From Sanguinoderma infundibulare (taxonomy: Eukaryota; Basidiomycota; Agaricomycetes; Polyporales; Polyporaceae), in NCBI GenBank assembly GCA_032821775.1, contig JAVLRN010000007.1, positions 2,232,001 through 2,296,000 of the forward strand: a stretch of DNA of 64,000 nt. Reading direction: 5' to 3'. Made by a program: the position numbers and the translations under genes. Within the stretch, counting starts at the first letter, position 1, and each line of letters begins with the position of its first letter. Shown piece by piece: positions 25,602 through 37,116 of the stretch. Below the pieces are notes generated by a model. That model did not search any database, was not told where the DNA came from, and saw only the letters and a program-made list of their open reading frames with translations.

Positions 25602-25960
25602 TTAAAGGAGCTTCACGCCACAGCGCGCGCACCGCTTTTCAGAATCGGCGCTGCATACAGCGACCCGGGTGAGTGACGATGGTCCTATGAACGAGGTGGT
25701 AGAGAGACTGAAGGAGGCTGTACGCACCACAGACAGAAGAGGCCGCAGGGGAAGAGGAAAATGGCGCAGAGGATACCGCAGATGCCGTACTTCTTGACCG
25801 GGTCGTGGTTACCGGCGGCGCACATGTTCATGACTGCGTGAGGGGAGTTCGGTGAGTCGTCCGCGTACACGCACGCGCGCGCGTACTCGAGGAATGAAAT
25901 GAAACTTCGGTTGGACTCACGGTTCGCCTGGTACGCCTGACCGGCCGCGTTCGGGTTCAT
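25602..25960 (-). CDS. BRI3-like mini membrane protein, 64 aa
   Basis: Three exons encode 64 residues. The first gives MNPNAAGQAYQAN. The second gives MNMCAAGNHDPVKKYGICG, followed by one hydrophobic helix (ILCAIFLFPCGLFCL). The third, after an intron ending at a cag near 25652, gives a basic Cys-rich end with CARCG before the stop at 25602. A hydrophobic helix followed by KRCxRCG matches the C-terminal domain of the brain protein I3 (BRI3) family, small endomembrane/lysosomal proteins. The Pro/Tyr-rich N-terminal part of the family is reduced to a stub here. A larger relative lies 1.3 kb away at 27299-27853 on the same strand. Confidence 0.75.
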
Positions 25961-27298
25961 GTCGGTTGAGAGTGGTGGTGACGAGATTAGGGGAAGAAGT
26001 GGGATTAGAGTCCAAGACTGGGAAGGATGAAGAGCCGGCGATGAAAGAACGGTCGACGTGCAGCGGTTTTAAGCGATGCGAAGACGAGACAAAGGACAGC
26101 GAGGTGCCCCGGTAGGAATGTGGAGGGGTAATGGTAAGGAGCCGCCGTTTCGCTTGTACCCTATATATCCCTTACGTCGCTGGGGCTGTTACCGACCTCC
26201 TTTTTCTCGTCTGCAGTGCGTGACTGCGTCATACCCTCAACGCCGCATATCATCCCGATGTGCCTCGCTGCTGCAATCTATCAGGACGGTGTTGTTGCCG
26301 CCGTTTGTCGTAGCTCGCATCCGTCTTTCCTTATGGTTATCATATAATCATCTGATCATATACCATTCCAACGCCGTATTCGATGTCTAGCAAGTGTCTT
26401 CGGATTGAACTGGGATTGTTTGGTATCGTTATAATGGGTGACAGCCTTCGTCAACCAAGAAAATGTCACTACCCTCCCCGGGCGCGCGCTTTCAAGGAGC
26501 GTCACGGTCAAGGTACCGCCGGCAACAAGGGACGACCGGTGAATTGACATCGCTGGTCACGGCACGATGCCTATGCACGCTGCCTCTGGACACGGTACCT
26601 GTGTTCCAAAGGAACATATCAGTGTTCCGATCGCTTTCAATGTTGACCATAATCCGCTTTCGATGGACCTACCACCAAAGGGGGATAGAAAGATACCGAC
26701 CCATGGCCGCATGCGCTCACAGACGGGCCCTAGACACCGACCTTCGAATCAAATTCGATATCAGATGATGCTCACCGGAGAGTACAGGACGAGTGGCGAT
26801 ACGAAGCCAACCGCATCCATGTTCACACGAGGCCCCAGATTACAGCTCTGCCAGGAGGCGACGTCAAACCTTAAACCACCATCCCAGCGCGCCGTCGCGA
26901 AGACCGAGTCCACAGCCCATATCTCCACCTGCACAAACTGACGGTGATTGATTGAATGCCACGAGTGTCGGTTTCCGTTTCTCTCCAACCACTCTTTGAG
27001 ACTTGGCATCAACGGATGTAATACTGCACCGGTCTGAGAATTCGATCCGCTCGCCACCCTTCGTTTCGAGTCAAAAGAATAACAGAGATATACAATAGTT
27101 ACGAGGCGTGCAACGACGATGGGGGATATACATATACGATGCGTAAGGCCGAGGAGCAGACAGTAGAGGGTCAGAGATAGCAGAACGTCGCAGTCCGTGA
27201 ACACAGTCATCAGCTGAGTCGACCACCGAGAAATACGTTCCATGCAGCGATATTCGCGATGAAACGTAGCTGGCGAGCTTCGCAAAGTCCAGCTCGCT
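25961..27298. other. intergenic between the two BRI3-like genes
   Basis: 1.3 kb. Promoter of the smaller BRI3-like gene and 3' flank of the larger one. No further gene seen. Confidence 0.45.
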
Positions 27299-27853
27299 TT
27301 ACGCAACGCGGGTGCCGCAGCGCACACAACGTTTCTCCTGGTCGCACCTGTTCCGGACGAACACGGTCAGCCATCGCCGACAACGCTCAGAGCGTCGAAC
27401 GGGACACGTACAGCATCGCAAGGAGACCACACGGGAAACACACAATGGCCGTGATGATACCGGCCATGCCGTACTTTGTCGTCACGTCGTGTTGGCCCTG
27501 TGCGCACATCGCGAACACTGCGATTCCGATTCAAAGGCTCTGGGTCAGTCATCCTATTCGATGCGCGAAGAAGCACTGCGACGGCACGCGATGAACAGAG
27601 GTGACTCACGTTGCTGTTGGTATTGCATGCCCGGGGCCATCGCGGGTACAGCACCAACTGGAGGGTATCCTCCCTGGGGACCCATTGGGCCTTGAGCCTG
27701 GATCATGTTCGGGTTGTAACCAGGCTGGAAGCCCTGCGGCGGAGGACCAGCCATGTACGGTGGCTGGCCGGGTGTCGGCGGCCCTTGAGGGTTGTAGGCC
27801 ATCTGAGGCTGAGAGGGGTTTGGGTAGGAGGGAGGGGCCTTCTCGTCAATCAT
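27299..27853 (-). CDS. BRI3-like membrane protein, 132 aa
   Basis: Three exons (27853-27610, 27517-27412, 27347-27299) join into 132 residues. The N-terminal 80 residues are Pro/Gln/Gly/Tyr-rich, with PPSY and PPPQ motifs that could bind WW domains. Next come FAMCAQGQHDVTTKYGMAG, a hydrophobic helix (IITAIVCFPCGLLAML) and a terminal CDQEKRCVRCGTRVA. The layout (proline-rich N-terminus, helix, KRCxRCG end) is that of the BRI3 family. Intron positions around the helix match the shorter neighbour at 25602-25960, which supports common ancestry. The cellular role in fungi is not established; location in internal membranes is inferred from the animal family. Confidence 0.8.
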
Positions 27854-29229
27854 CGCGGCAGCAAGGGTAGAAAGAAGTAAGAGGAATGGACGGACAAGCC
27901 AGAAGGGGAACCAGAAGCCTGAAGGGGACGATTGTGGGGAAGGAGCGAAGAGAAATGCGCGGGCGGAACGACTCTGCGCGTTAAAAAGGGCTGACACACG
28001 GCGGACAGCCCGGACGAACACCTAACAGTAAAAATCGATCATCTGTCCCAATATTGTTAGCGATCAGTCCTGTCCAGAATGCATCTACGCGGGAGCAAGG
28101 CGATGCGGGAGGGAGCGAGCTGTCACTAGTCACTGCTAGCGCCATCGCTCCCCCGTCAGTCAAAGTCAAATAAAAATCAGCGCGCGTCGCGTAGATGGAA
28201 CAACCCGTGGCCGACACGCGCCTGTACCTCAAACACCGTTCGTACTATAGAGTGGAGATTCCATTGATTCATTGACGGCAGTTTCAGAGACGTTGCAGTA
28301 GTATCCAAGATCGCCAAGTAGGCAGACACCCCTAATACGGCTGTGTTGGCTAGCCTGGACCTAACTCTTGTACATGATAAACGCGTACGCCTGAACGGAA
28401 CGCGAACACAAGGCGAACACGTCAAAAATAACCGACCCGAAACCCCTTACAGAACGGGATAAATGACACAGCTTACAGGGCTGGACACGCCAGGGCGAAT
28501 GTTGAAGGGCCTTCTGCCAAAAACTTGGAATTGGAACGCCCGAAACGCACCTGACCCGCTCTGGATTTGGGATGGTCCCGAAGGATGTCAACACTGGCAC
28601 ATCAATGTTGAAAGCTGAACACCCAGTCCACATCTTCCCCGCCGCTCCCTCGCTGCGCTGCCACTGTCCATGGAGACAGGACAACGGAGTGCCGACATAT
28701 CGGAACAATGCCCTAACGTGGCCGTTCTCGTCAGCGTCAAATCTTCACCTGGAGAGAGGAGCGAGAACTACAAACTGAGGTGCATCAGCGAAAATCGCCG
28801 GCGGTGCACAGGAGTGCACAGGATATCAAGCAGGCCGGTCGTCGGCCAGCTATCGATGACAGATGGACGACATTGACAGTGACAGCGCCAGCGCAAGCGA
28901 TGAGATGGAGGATGTAGCTATCCCATTAGGCTCAACTGTTCGGTATCAGAGGAGCGCGAAACTCGAGGCGGGGGGAGTGTACGTGTGGGGGGACTCGGCA
29001 CGGCCACGATGTCTAATGTATGTGCGAGCAGAGGACAAACAATAGACGAAGATGGTGAGTGATTAACAACCAGGGGACGAAGGACGAGAGAGAAACAGAC
29101 AACAAGTCGACGACAATACAGATTGAGATGGCTGAAGGAGAGGATGAGCTATAACAGATCGACACATAATAACAAGAAAGGAAAGAAAAAGGCGTGTCAC
29201 TGCCCTGCATGCGCCAAGGTGAGGTAAAG
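27854..29229. other. intergenic, no gene recognised
   Basis: 1.4 kb between the larger BRI3-like gene promoter and the 3' end of the DUF6534-type gene. No conserved frame seen. Confidence 0.45.
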
Positions 29230-31567
29230 CTACACGACAATATAAGCGCACCCAACGGCGAGCAACACGAAAGCAACTATGGTCTGTACGACGTGTGAGA
29301 CGCATACGTACAAGGTTGAATGCGTCAGCACTGTGCCAAGGTCGCAGACAGAGAGAAAAACGTACAATCTAATGATACACAGTTCCGATCCGATAACGTC
29401 GAAAGTGGCGAGCCACGAGATTACCACGCCTCCGCATAGTGCGCGTGGCTGGATGTCGACTGTCAAAGCGAACGTCACCTTGCGTTTAGTCATGCGGTAC
29501 ATATTTGGATGGTGTGTGCGAGATCGACATACAGCAGATAGTGGGCTTTTGTGGTCCATCGTCTTGCTCGGTGACATAGCAGACACCCCAGCAGTCTCTG
29601 TGTCGATGTGGATAGACTGCTGGGTGAACTTCCCGACCATGAGGAACGTCGGCACTGTTGCTGTCTCTGCATCTGTTCCGCGTCCTCGACTTACTCGTCG
29701 CGTATTCAACCTGAGACGAGACCTGGTCAGCCAGATGCTCAAATGATCAAGACTTCCAGGAGTGCGCTTACGCGGCGAGGAACGAGTTCGCGTAGACTGA
29801 AGGGAGGATGGACAAATCAATGCCTTGACCCAACATACGGCAAATGATTAACAACGTACGTTTGCTGAGCACGAAGTAAAAAGCCATGAAGACAAAGTTA
29901 TCTGGCATGAAGTTGTACTATTGTTTTGGTCAGTATGAGGAGACAACGAAACACAACCCAACACTGATATGCCAACCAATACGCGTCAAAGGCGGTCTGG
30001 AGGACTCAACGAAGTACAACCAAAGTCGATAGGTAGTGCACTCACCAAGATCAAAGTGGTAAAACTGATCGCACTGTAGACCAAGAACGCGCGCTCCAAG
30101 TCAGCACCGCACGGATCAACGGAACGCACGGACGTACGCAGTGATTCCTCCTGTGCTGATGGCGTAGACGATCAACGAGTTGATCATGGAGTCATCTCTT
30201 TGTACGTGTACAGAATTAGCGTTCGTCCACAGATACAAATGAGAGTGCTCGCACGCACTTGCGGTGCCCAGTGCGAAGGTTACGGAGGAAGAAGCAGAGG
30301 GACCCGGCGATCACGACATCCGTCGCTACTCCTATAGCTAGTGAGAGTATGCCGACCATCTTCATGCTAGGGAGGTCTTGTAGACTCTTCAGATGGAAAC
30401 TGAGGTAAAGGATCAGGAGCTCGTTATACACACCCTGAGCTTGCCGAGTACTTACCCTTGGACAGTATATACTGCACGTCGACATAACAGATCAGAGAAG
30501 TGCAAAGGAAAACGTTCATTTCGATACAACTTACCACACGCGACTGCGACCTCTCCGAATGTGAGCAATAGCTGGAGAAAGTATCAGAAGAGTGTTTCCA
30601 GAAAGTGGATAAGGGTAACATACGATGAACGCTGTCACCCAGATGTTCTGCTGGCTGACTATAGCCCAATACTCAGCATCGTCTTTTTAAGACCTATGCC
30701 TCTCACTCACATCGCCATACGCGCATAGCGAAGTTCCTGCATACATACTGCATGAGCGCAAGGGGAAGAGTACTCGGACGCGAATCACCCACACTTTGAC
30801 GATCGTTCCCGTCGCCACCTATACAATCGTTCGCATCAACATACCGACCCCGCCTCCACGTAAAGGCCCACTCACTCCAAGCGTTATTTGTAGCTGTAAC
30901 CGTCATGAGCCCCAAACATTGCCAGACTCGAGAATGCGACGATACTCACGATCAACGACCACAACGGTGGCTCAAGCAGGACCCGCACCTGTCCCCAATC
31001 GCTGCAAACACGCAACCGTGTTCAACTCCCAACCAAACCACCACCGCGCAAGGTGAGCGAATGCGACGTACGTGACAAGGTAGCTGTACACTGCATGCGC
31101 GATGAGTGCTTGATCCGCGATCTCGATCAGCCTGTACGCGTCCATCGCGAGCGCATGGGCTGTCAGCTTCTCGCCCTTCGCACGTCAAATGCAATATTGT
31201 GCGCACCACAAACCGGCGACCTATCCGTCCAGTCAACCACTGACTAGTGAATCGTGATAGTCAGAGGTGGAACGCACCAGGAGCTTGTAGAACGGCTTGT
31301 CTTGTGGATATCGCTTGAAGTAGGAGTACGTCTGCATGCTCAAGATGCCCAAGCACCTGGTCACAGTCGCACAACGGGAAGTAAGTATCCTCCCATCGCG
31401 CCAAACGGAACAGGGTCATTCATGTGGAGGGGAGATCAGGGTCGTTGTTGATTTTGGATATGACGGGCAAGTTGAACAGAACCGAAACGTGAAACGCACA
31501 AGCAGGATGCTGCGAAACCAACGAAGGCCGCGCCGAACGTGTTGTCCTTGTTGAGATTGACCGCCAT
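29230..31567 (-). CDS. DUF6534-type multi-pass membrane protein
   Basis: Opens MAVNLNKDNTFGAAFVGFAA and continues LGILSMQTYSYFKRYPQDKP, the typical start of the large basidiomycete DUF6534 family (about seven helices, function unknown). Later exons give LIEIADQALIAHAVYSYLVT, PPLWSLI, NIWVTAFI, LLLTFGEVAVACV, MVGILSLAIGVATDVVIAG, DDSMINSLIVYAISTGGIT, NFMPDNFVFMAFYFVLSK and LYANSFLAALNTR, in the family's usual order. First exons: 31567-31500 and 31356-31278. Two points are unsure. The junction of exons 2 and 3 (about 31277-31150) does not close with consensus sites unless a GC donor or weak acceptor is used, and exons around 30980-30720 have alternatives. The C-terminal frame stays open to 29230, but the true stop could come earlier through another intron. 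Confidence 0.7.
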
Positions 31568-32800
31568 CTTGCGCGCGGGGGACGGACGTAAGCGTTTCTA
31601 GCAGCCAGAGGTCGGTGCCGGATGAGAGCCAGAGCCAGGGTTGCAGCGGAAGACGAGCCGGACGCAAGACGAGGAGCAGGGGAAAGGCGCTGGAAGATGA
31701 AACGAATGGAAGGATATAAACGAGAGTGGGCAGCGGTCGCCTCTGACAAACTTTACAAGAAGTTTGCTGTCTGGGCGTATCCTAGGATCCAGGTGGTCGC
31801 GGCGGTGCGGACGGAAGTAAGCTCAGAGTTCAACCGGGGGGCGAGGGCAACAAACTCACGATCAGGCACTGGGTGACGGAAGGGTGAAGAGGCCAGGCCG
31901 GGGGAGCGTCTGGGGTGCACATGCTCCCCGGCGATGGCCCGGGCTTCAAGCTGTTCCGTTCCACGCAAATGTGAAAATCGGGGCCGTTTCCCAGCATTGA
32001 ATAAGCCCAGCCACCGGAATCCAGAGCGAAGCAACGCTCGCGAACCATCGACCGGCGCCGTGACAGTCGACCTGGTGGGAGGGTGGCCACGCGCAAGAGG
32101 ATGTCCACCACGAGATCGCTCATCCGTCAAATTTCCCCTTTGCGACACCGCTGAGCTCATCTGTCTCATTCAGTAAGATAAGAGATCTGCGCCTAATCAA
32201 ACCTTGAAGACAATGCGATGCAGGCTTGATTCTCCCTTCCGTCGCCACCCCGCCTGTGCCCCGCAGACTCGGATATGGGCGCGGCCTGCAATGTTTCGTC
32301 AACAACGAATGCTCGCAGTTCCCCGCGCACGTAGGCATGCAGAACAAAAAGACAAAGAGGCACACCGTGCTTACCTTCCCGGCAATATTGTGGTTCTTCG
32401 AATGGAGGTTCTGTTCCCCGGTCCCATCGAAACGACCACTGGAAGATTTCCAACATCCGGGCCTGAACGGACCACAGAATCCCGACTTCGAGCGCATCCG
32501 CGGTGATACAGCAATTAAACTTCCAACGCTTCTTGAATATCTTCTGCTATCTTCTGCTGCCGCCTTTGATTAGGGTTGCACTCACGCACGTAACGGCGCC
32601 CTCTCACCTCCTCTCACCTCTCCCATCCGGCGTATCAAACCTCCGGGTCACCAATTCCAAAACCTCCACCATCGCGCATGAACCTTTGCCCCGGACTGCA
32701 CCTCCACCCGGTCGGTGCCGTCTATCCACCCCTGGTGGCGGGCGCTATCAGCAACCCCGCGTCCGGACCTCGGCCATCACGTCCTAAAATGAAGTCCAAC
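31568..32800. other. intergenic upstream of the DUF6534-type gene
   Basis: 1.2 kb holding the DUF6534-type promoter and the 3' flank of the YEATS gene. No gene recognised. Confidence 0.45.
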
Positions 32801-35800
32801 TCAAACATCTCGCGCGGGGAGTGGCGTTGCAGCGGCCATCGGCGAGCTCCCCTCGACCTCCTCTTCCTTCACTGCATCTCGCGCCCCCACTGCCGGCCGC
32901 GTCGAACTCTCGCCCAACGTCGCACACACGAGGAACAGCGCGCTGTCCGCTACCCCCGCCCTCGCCCCGCGCGCGACGCCGCCCAGCACATGCGCCGGCG
33001 TGAGCACGCGCCGCACGTTATCAGCATTCGCATTCGCGTTTCGGCGCCCACGGCCGTGGGCAGGCGCGTGACGGTCGTGAAGAGCGGCCTCGTCATGACG
33101 CAACGCGTCGAGGCCGCGACGTACGAGCTGACGCACGAAGGCGCGCATTGCAATTGCGACGAGGGCGGAGGGTGCGAGCGCGGCGTTCGTCGCTTCACGA
33201 GGCTCATTCGTTCCTCCCAGCCCTAGGGATGGCTGGGCGGAGGTGGAGATCGGTGGCGAGCTGTGGCGCGGAGATACCGAAGGCGCTATCGGAGGCGCTA
33301 TCGGAGGTGGACTTGGTAACGGCTGCGAAGATCGCGAGCGGGGTGATGACGACGGTCTCGGAGCGTAAGCCATGGTGTTAGGGCCTCCGCGGGCCCCGTC
33401 TTGGCCATTGGCAAAGCTGTCGTCGTCGCTAGAGGGCTTGCACGGAAGCGCAATCCCAAGCAAGAGCTGAAACGGGGTGGTGTTTTGAGGATGGGGGAAA
33501 CCCGTCATGCGGCGGACTGCAACGACGAGTCTCGGGTCCGCGACCTCCACGAGCGCCGCGTTGAACTCCCTCACATTCAGCGAACTCGAGCCTGGGAATG
33601 GATGTGTGGGCAGGCACGACGAGGGCGAGAGAGCTGCTTCTGATTCTGCCTCTTCCTCTTCTTCCCGCACCTGGCGCCGCGCGAAGATCGCGGGATGCAG
33701 CCCGTACGGCATCTCTTCTTCGTCTTCTCCCATGATCAGTTTGGCCCCACATTGCTGCCCTGAACCGACAGCGACAGAACCAAAGCCGGAGAAAACTGAC
33801 GACGCAGATTTCGCGCGACAGGCGAGGAGCGCATCGACCTCAATCACAGGCGTTCCTGTCACCTCATCCTCTTGGAACGTCGTGCACACCTCTTGCTTCG
33901 CATGCCCACGCCCAGATGCCGCTGTCCTCGGATTCTGAGATGAGGTCGTCGCCGTGCCTGGGATGATGTTCGCGACGGAACCTTCCTCGAGAACTGTCGG
34001 GTGATGCGCCCGCTCGAGCCCGCATGAGCGACAGTACGCGGGCGGCCCGCCCGCATCCGCCCCCCGCGCCTTTCTCGATGCCCGGCCCTTCTTCCGGACG
34101 TCGGCTTGGGAGATGGCTGTCTTGCTGCGAAGAAAGTGGCCGTCGTCTTCGAGCCAGTGGAACACGTCAACGGTCGACAGCTGCATGGGGGTGGAGGCGG
34201 GGGCGGCGCCTGCTTCCACTCGTGCGGCTTGTGCTTCCGGTGATTGATCTGCGGCTGAGCCTGTGGGTGGCTGGGAGACCATCTGGGCATATGCCTCGCG
34301 CAGCGCTCTCGCTCGGCCCATCTGCGAAATGGGGTGTAAAGCCGGCGCCTTCCATCAGCGATCCTTGCACTACTACACTGACAGAACGGCGGCGGCGGCG
34401 GATGGTCGAGAAGCTCGATGACTGACCTCAATCGCCTTACGCCTGCCATAATGGAGATTGCGGAACTGAGCTGGGGTCGAGATGAGGGTGTATGGCAGTT
34501 TGTCGCTTGCCGGGAAGCCTCGGCCTTTCGCGTCTGTCATGGAGGCAAGTAGAAGCCCGATCAGAGATATTTTTGAGAAGATCAACGGTAGCCTCTGATA
34601 TATGCAGGAACAGTTGGGTGTGTCCACAGGGCAGTAACGCACCTCGCATCGTCAGGGGGAATCGCGGTAATAGGGATCTCAACTTCAACACCCAGTCTAC
34701 GAAACGTAAGGAGGCGGTATCAGATGACCGATTTATCACTGAAGTTTACCGAAGTCCAAATCCACTCACCCAGTTCCTCTTCTTGCTCCTGCTCTTGCGC
34801 AGCCCTAGGTCCAGGCCCAGGTCCAGTGGACTGGACATCCTCCCACGAGACCGCTCGAGCGTCCTCGCGGACAGGGAGGAGCTCCGTGTGCCGATCGAGC
34901 TCGAAGTCGAACACCTGCTCCTCTCCGAGCTGTGCGCTCGTGTGCTGCATCGGATCGAGCTGTTCGCATTCGTGAAGACGCTCGTCAGCTTCTCTCTCCG
35001 AATGTGGGCATAATCATGCACCGAAAGGAACAAGCTCTACCCACCTCCACCCAATGTTCAATCTCCGTTTGGGGATTCATGGCACCTGCCCAGGCGAACG
35101 TCAGGCGGGCGAGGAAGGGCCGATCGGTGGTGCTCGTGATGGCAAATGGCGGCTCGGAGATCGTGATAGGTTCAGCGAGCGTCGAGGGTGGTGGATCTGT
35201 GACGGATGTGATGGTGAGTTTGCTGAGTACTGAGGAGATGGGGAGAGACTGCCGAGTATGGCGCATATTAGTGTGCGGAGAACATGACATGGACAGGGCG
35301 ACGCACGTATGAAGGGGACGTGACAGCAAGTCGCCAGCGGTATGTGTGGTCTGGACGATCGGAAGACCGACGATCTGCAGAAAGACGGGTTTCAGTCAAG
35401 GCGGCGGTGGCGGGTGCAAGTGCGAGGAAGTTGGACTTACTCGGTTGGATGTAGAGGCTGTAGTCGGACACTTGGACACGAGCAGCGATGTGGAACCGCG
35501 TTCCCGCAAGCATCTGGAGACCAGACTTCTCATTCGAATAGTCATGCTCGGGTTGAGCGTCCTCAGCTCTGTTCTGGTCTATCTTCTTGTCTATGGCGTT
35601 CGTGGGTAGCTCGGACAGCGGGACGACCTCGTCCAACTCTTTCCGGGAGACATTCCGGTGAGTGTAAGGCTTGCGCCACATGCTGCTGGGCTGCAGCCCA
35701 GAACCCGCGGACGTATCCTGGATGTCGACCACGTCGTCCTCGTTGGCGCGCACGTTGATCTGCCGCTTTTTCGGGACTCGCCCAAGGAATTGCGCGAGAG

Positions 35801-36856
35801 CAGGCGTGTCGGCGTGATATCCGAGAGTTTTCGTGACATGAGGGGCAGAGTGAGGCGTTGATGTTTCAGAAGAGTTGGTGCGTACGTCCGCCAGGGGTGG
35901 GACTGGCACGAGGGTCTCCACTTTGACCGAGTCGGCCTTGACGGCAGGTGGCGCAGGCGTCGCGGACTTACTTGGCAAGGGAGGAAGTTTAACATTGTCT
36001 CCCGCCCCTACGGCAATTTCGAATAACCTGCGAAGACTTGGGAGGGATATACCAGCGACCTCGAGCCCATTCTGGACGACCCACTGATGGTCTTGCTCGG
36101 GTACGAGGACGGCACAACTCTGGACGCACTCATCGTGGCTTCCATACTCGAGTTGATGGCGTAGTCGACAATGGTTTAAGAGGCCCTGGAGATTTGAGAA
36201 GTCAAAGCGGGAGCATTGGGGACAAGCGAGCTTTGCGATTTCGGGCGGGGTAGTGGCCATGTTTCGAAGAAAGAGAAGGCGTTTGAGAGGACGGGGCGGT
36301 ACGCGAACGAGACCACGAGTGCGTGTCGAGCGGGAGACTGTTGGTAGGATTTGAGGAGATTCTGGTACGGATGGCGCTGGAGGGGGAGAATCTTGTGCCG
36401 GACGGGGGACGGGGACAGGCGCGAGTCTGCTCTCGCGGTTGAAAATGAGATCGCAAGGAGCCTCAATGGCATCCAGGGCATCCAAAGAGACGGCACGGAA
36501 GTCGGTCGACCCTTTGGGGGCTTTAGTGGACTCTGTGAAACGGTTGGCGGGCGACGAACCTTGCCCAAGGCTGTTTTGCACCGACTGCTGAAGTAGAAAC
36601 GCCCAAGCAAGGCGAGACTGGATAGTCTGCGCGATACGTTGACGTATAGATATCTCGAGATCAATCTCTTCTAGTGCTACCTGCTGCAGGGTGGGCCGAT
36701 GCCCTAAAGTTCTGTTAGCAGGGACTCAGAGAAGAAGGCTGTCGTGAACGCACTGCAAACGGTCCTTCGTCTTTTCCTCGGGCGTTCATCGTGGCTGCAA
36801 GCTGAATCGCTGTCGGATGAGAGAGGACTGACAGAGGGCTCCAAGACAGCGTGCAT
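32801..36856 (-). CDS. YEATS2-like chromatin protein with AHC1-type zinc finger
   Basis: Exon 1 (36856-36754) gives MHAVLEPSVSPLSSDSDSAC and a nuclear-type PRKRRR. Exon 2 (36703-35441) holds a helical EEIDLEISIRQRIAQTIQSR stretch and a C2H2 finger: CPQCSRF, then a His about 14 residues on in LNHCRLRHQLEYGSHDEC. Next comes a YEATS-type beta domain, TRFHIAARVQVSDYSLYIQP, HTYRWRLAVTSPSY, ITISEPPFAIT and RPFLARLTFAW. Then follow VLKLRSLLPRFPLT, a basic GRRKAIEMGRARALREAY, and a putative second zinc site, AYCRSCGLERAHHP. The C-terminal part (ALVAIAMRAFVRQLVRRGLD to RVLTPAHVLGGVARGA) resembles a histone fold. This order resembles YEATS2, the acyl-lysine reader of the ATAC acetyltransferase complex, with an Ahc1-like finger. 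Splicing in the last third may include introns I did not place. Confidence 0.72.
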
Positions 36857-37116
36857 AAATCCCGGTCGTTTATTCGCGCAGAGGACAGAGAGACCCAAAC
36901 CGGCCGCAAGGTTTTGGGCCCAAGTCACGGGCGTCTGTCGATCGTGAGCGTGACGGCTCCTTGTAACTAACGCGTTACGTCACAACGACGGCAGGGACGC
37001 GTCCGTCACGGTCCCGGCCACGGTGGCTTGGTTCCGCCATCCGCTGCCTTACGCTGCAGCACTCACTGGAACTCGTCCAAGCCATCTCTTAACCACACCA
37101 TCACTGCTAGATCAAC
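36857..37116. promoter_or_regulatory. divergent promoter of the YEATS gene and RAD27
   Basis: 260 bp between two divergent start codons, so the core promoters must lie close together or overlap. No clear TATA box on the RAD27 side. Confidence 0.5.
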
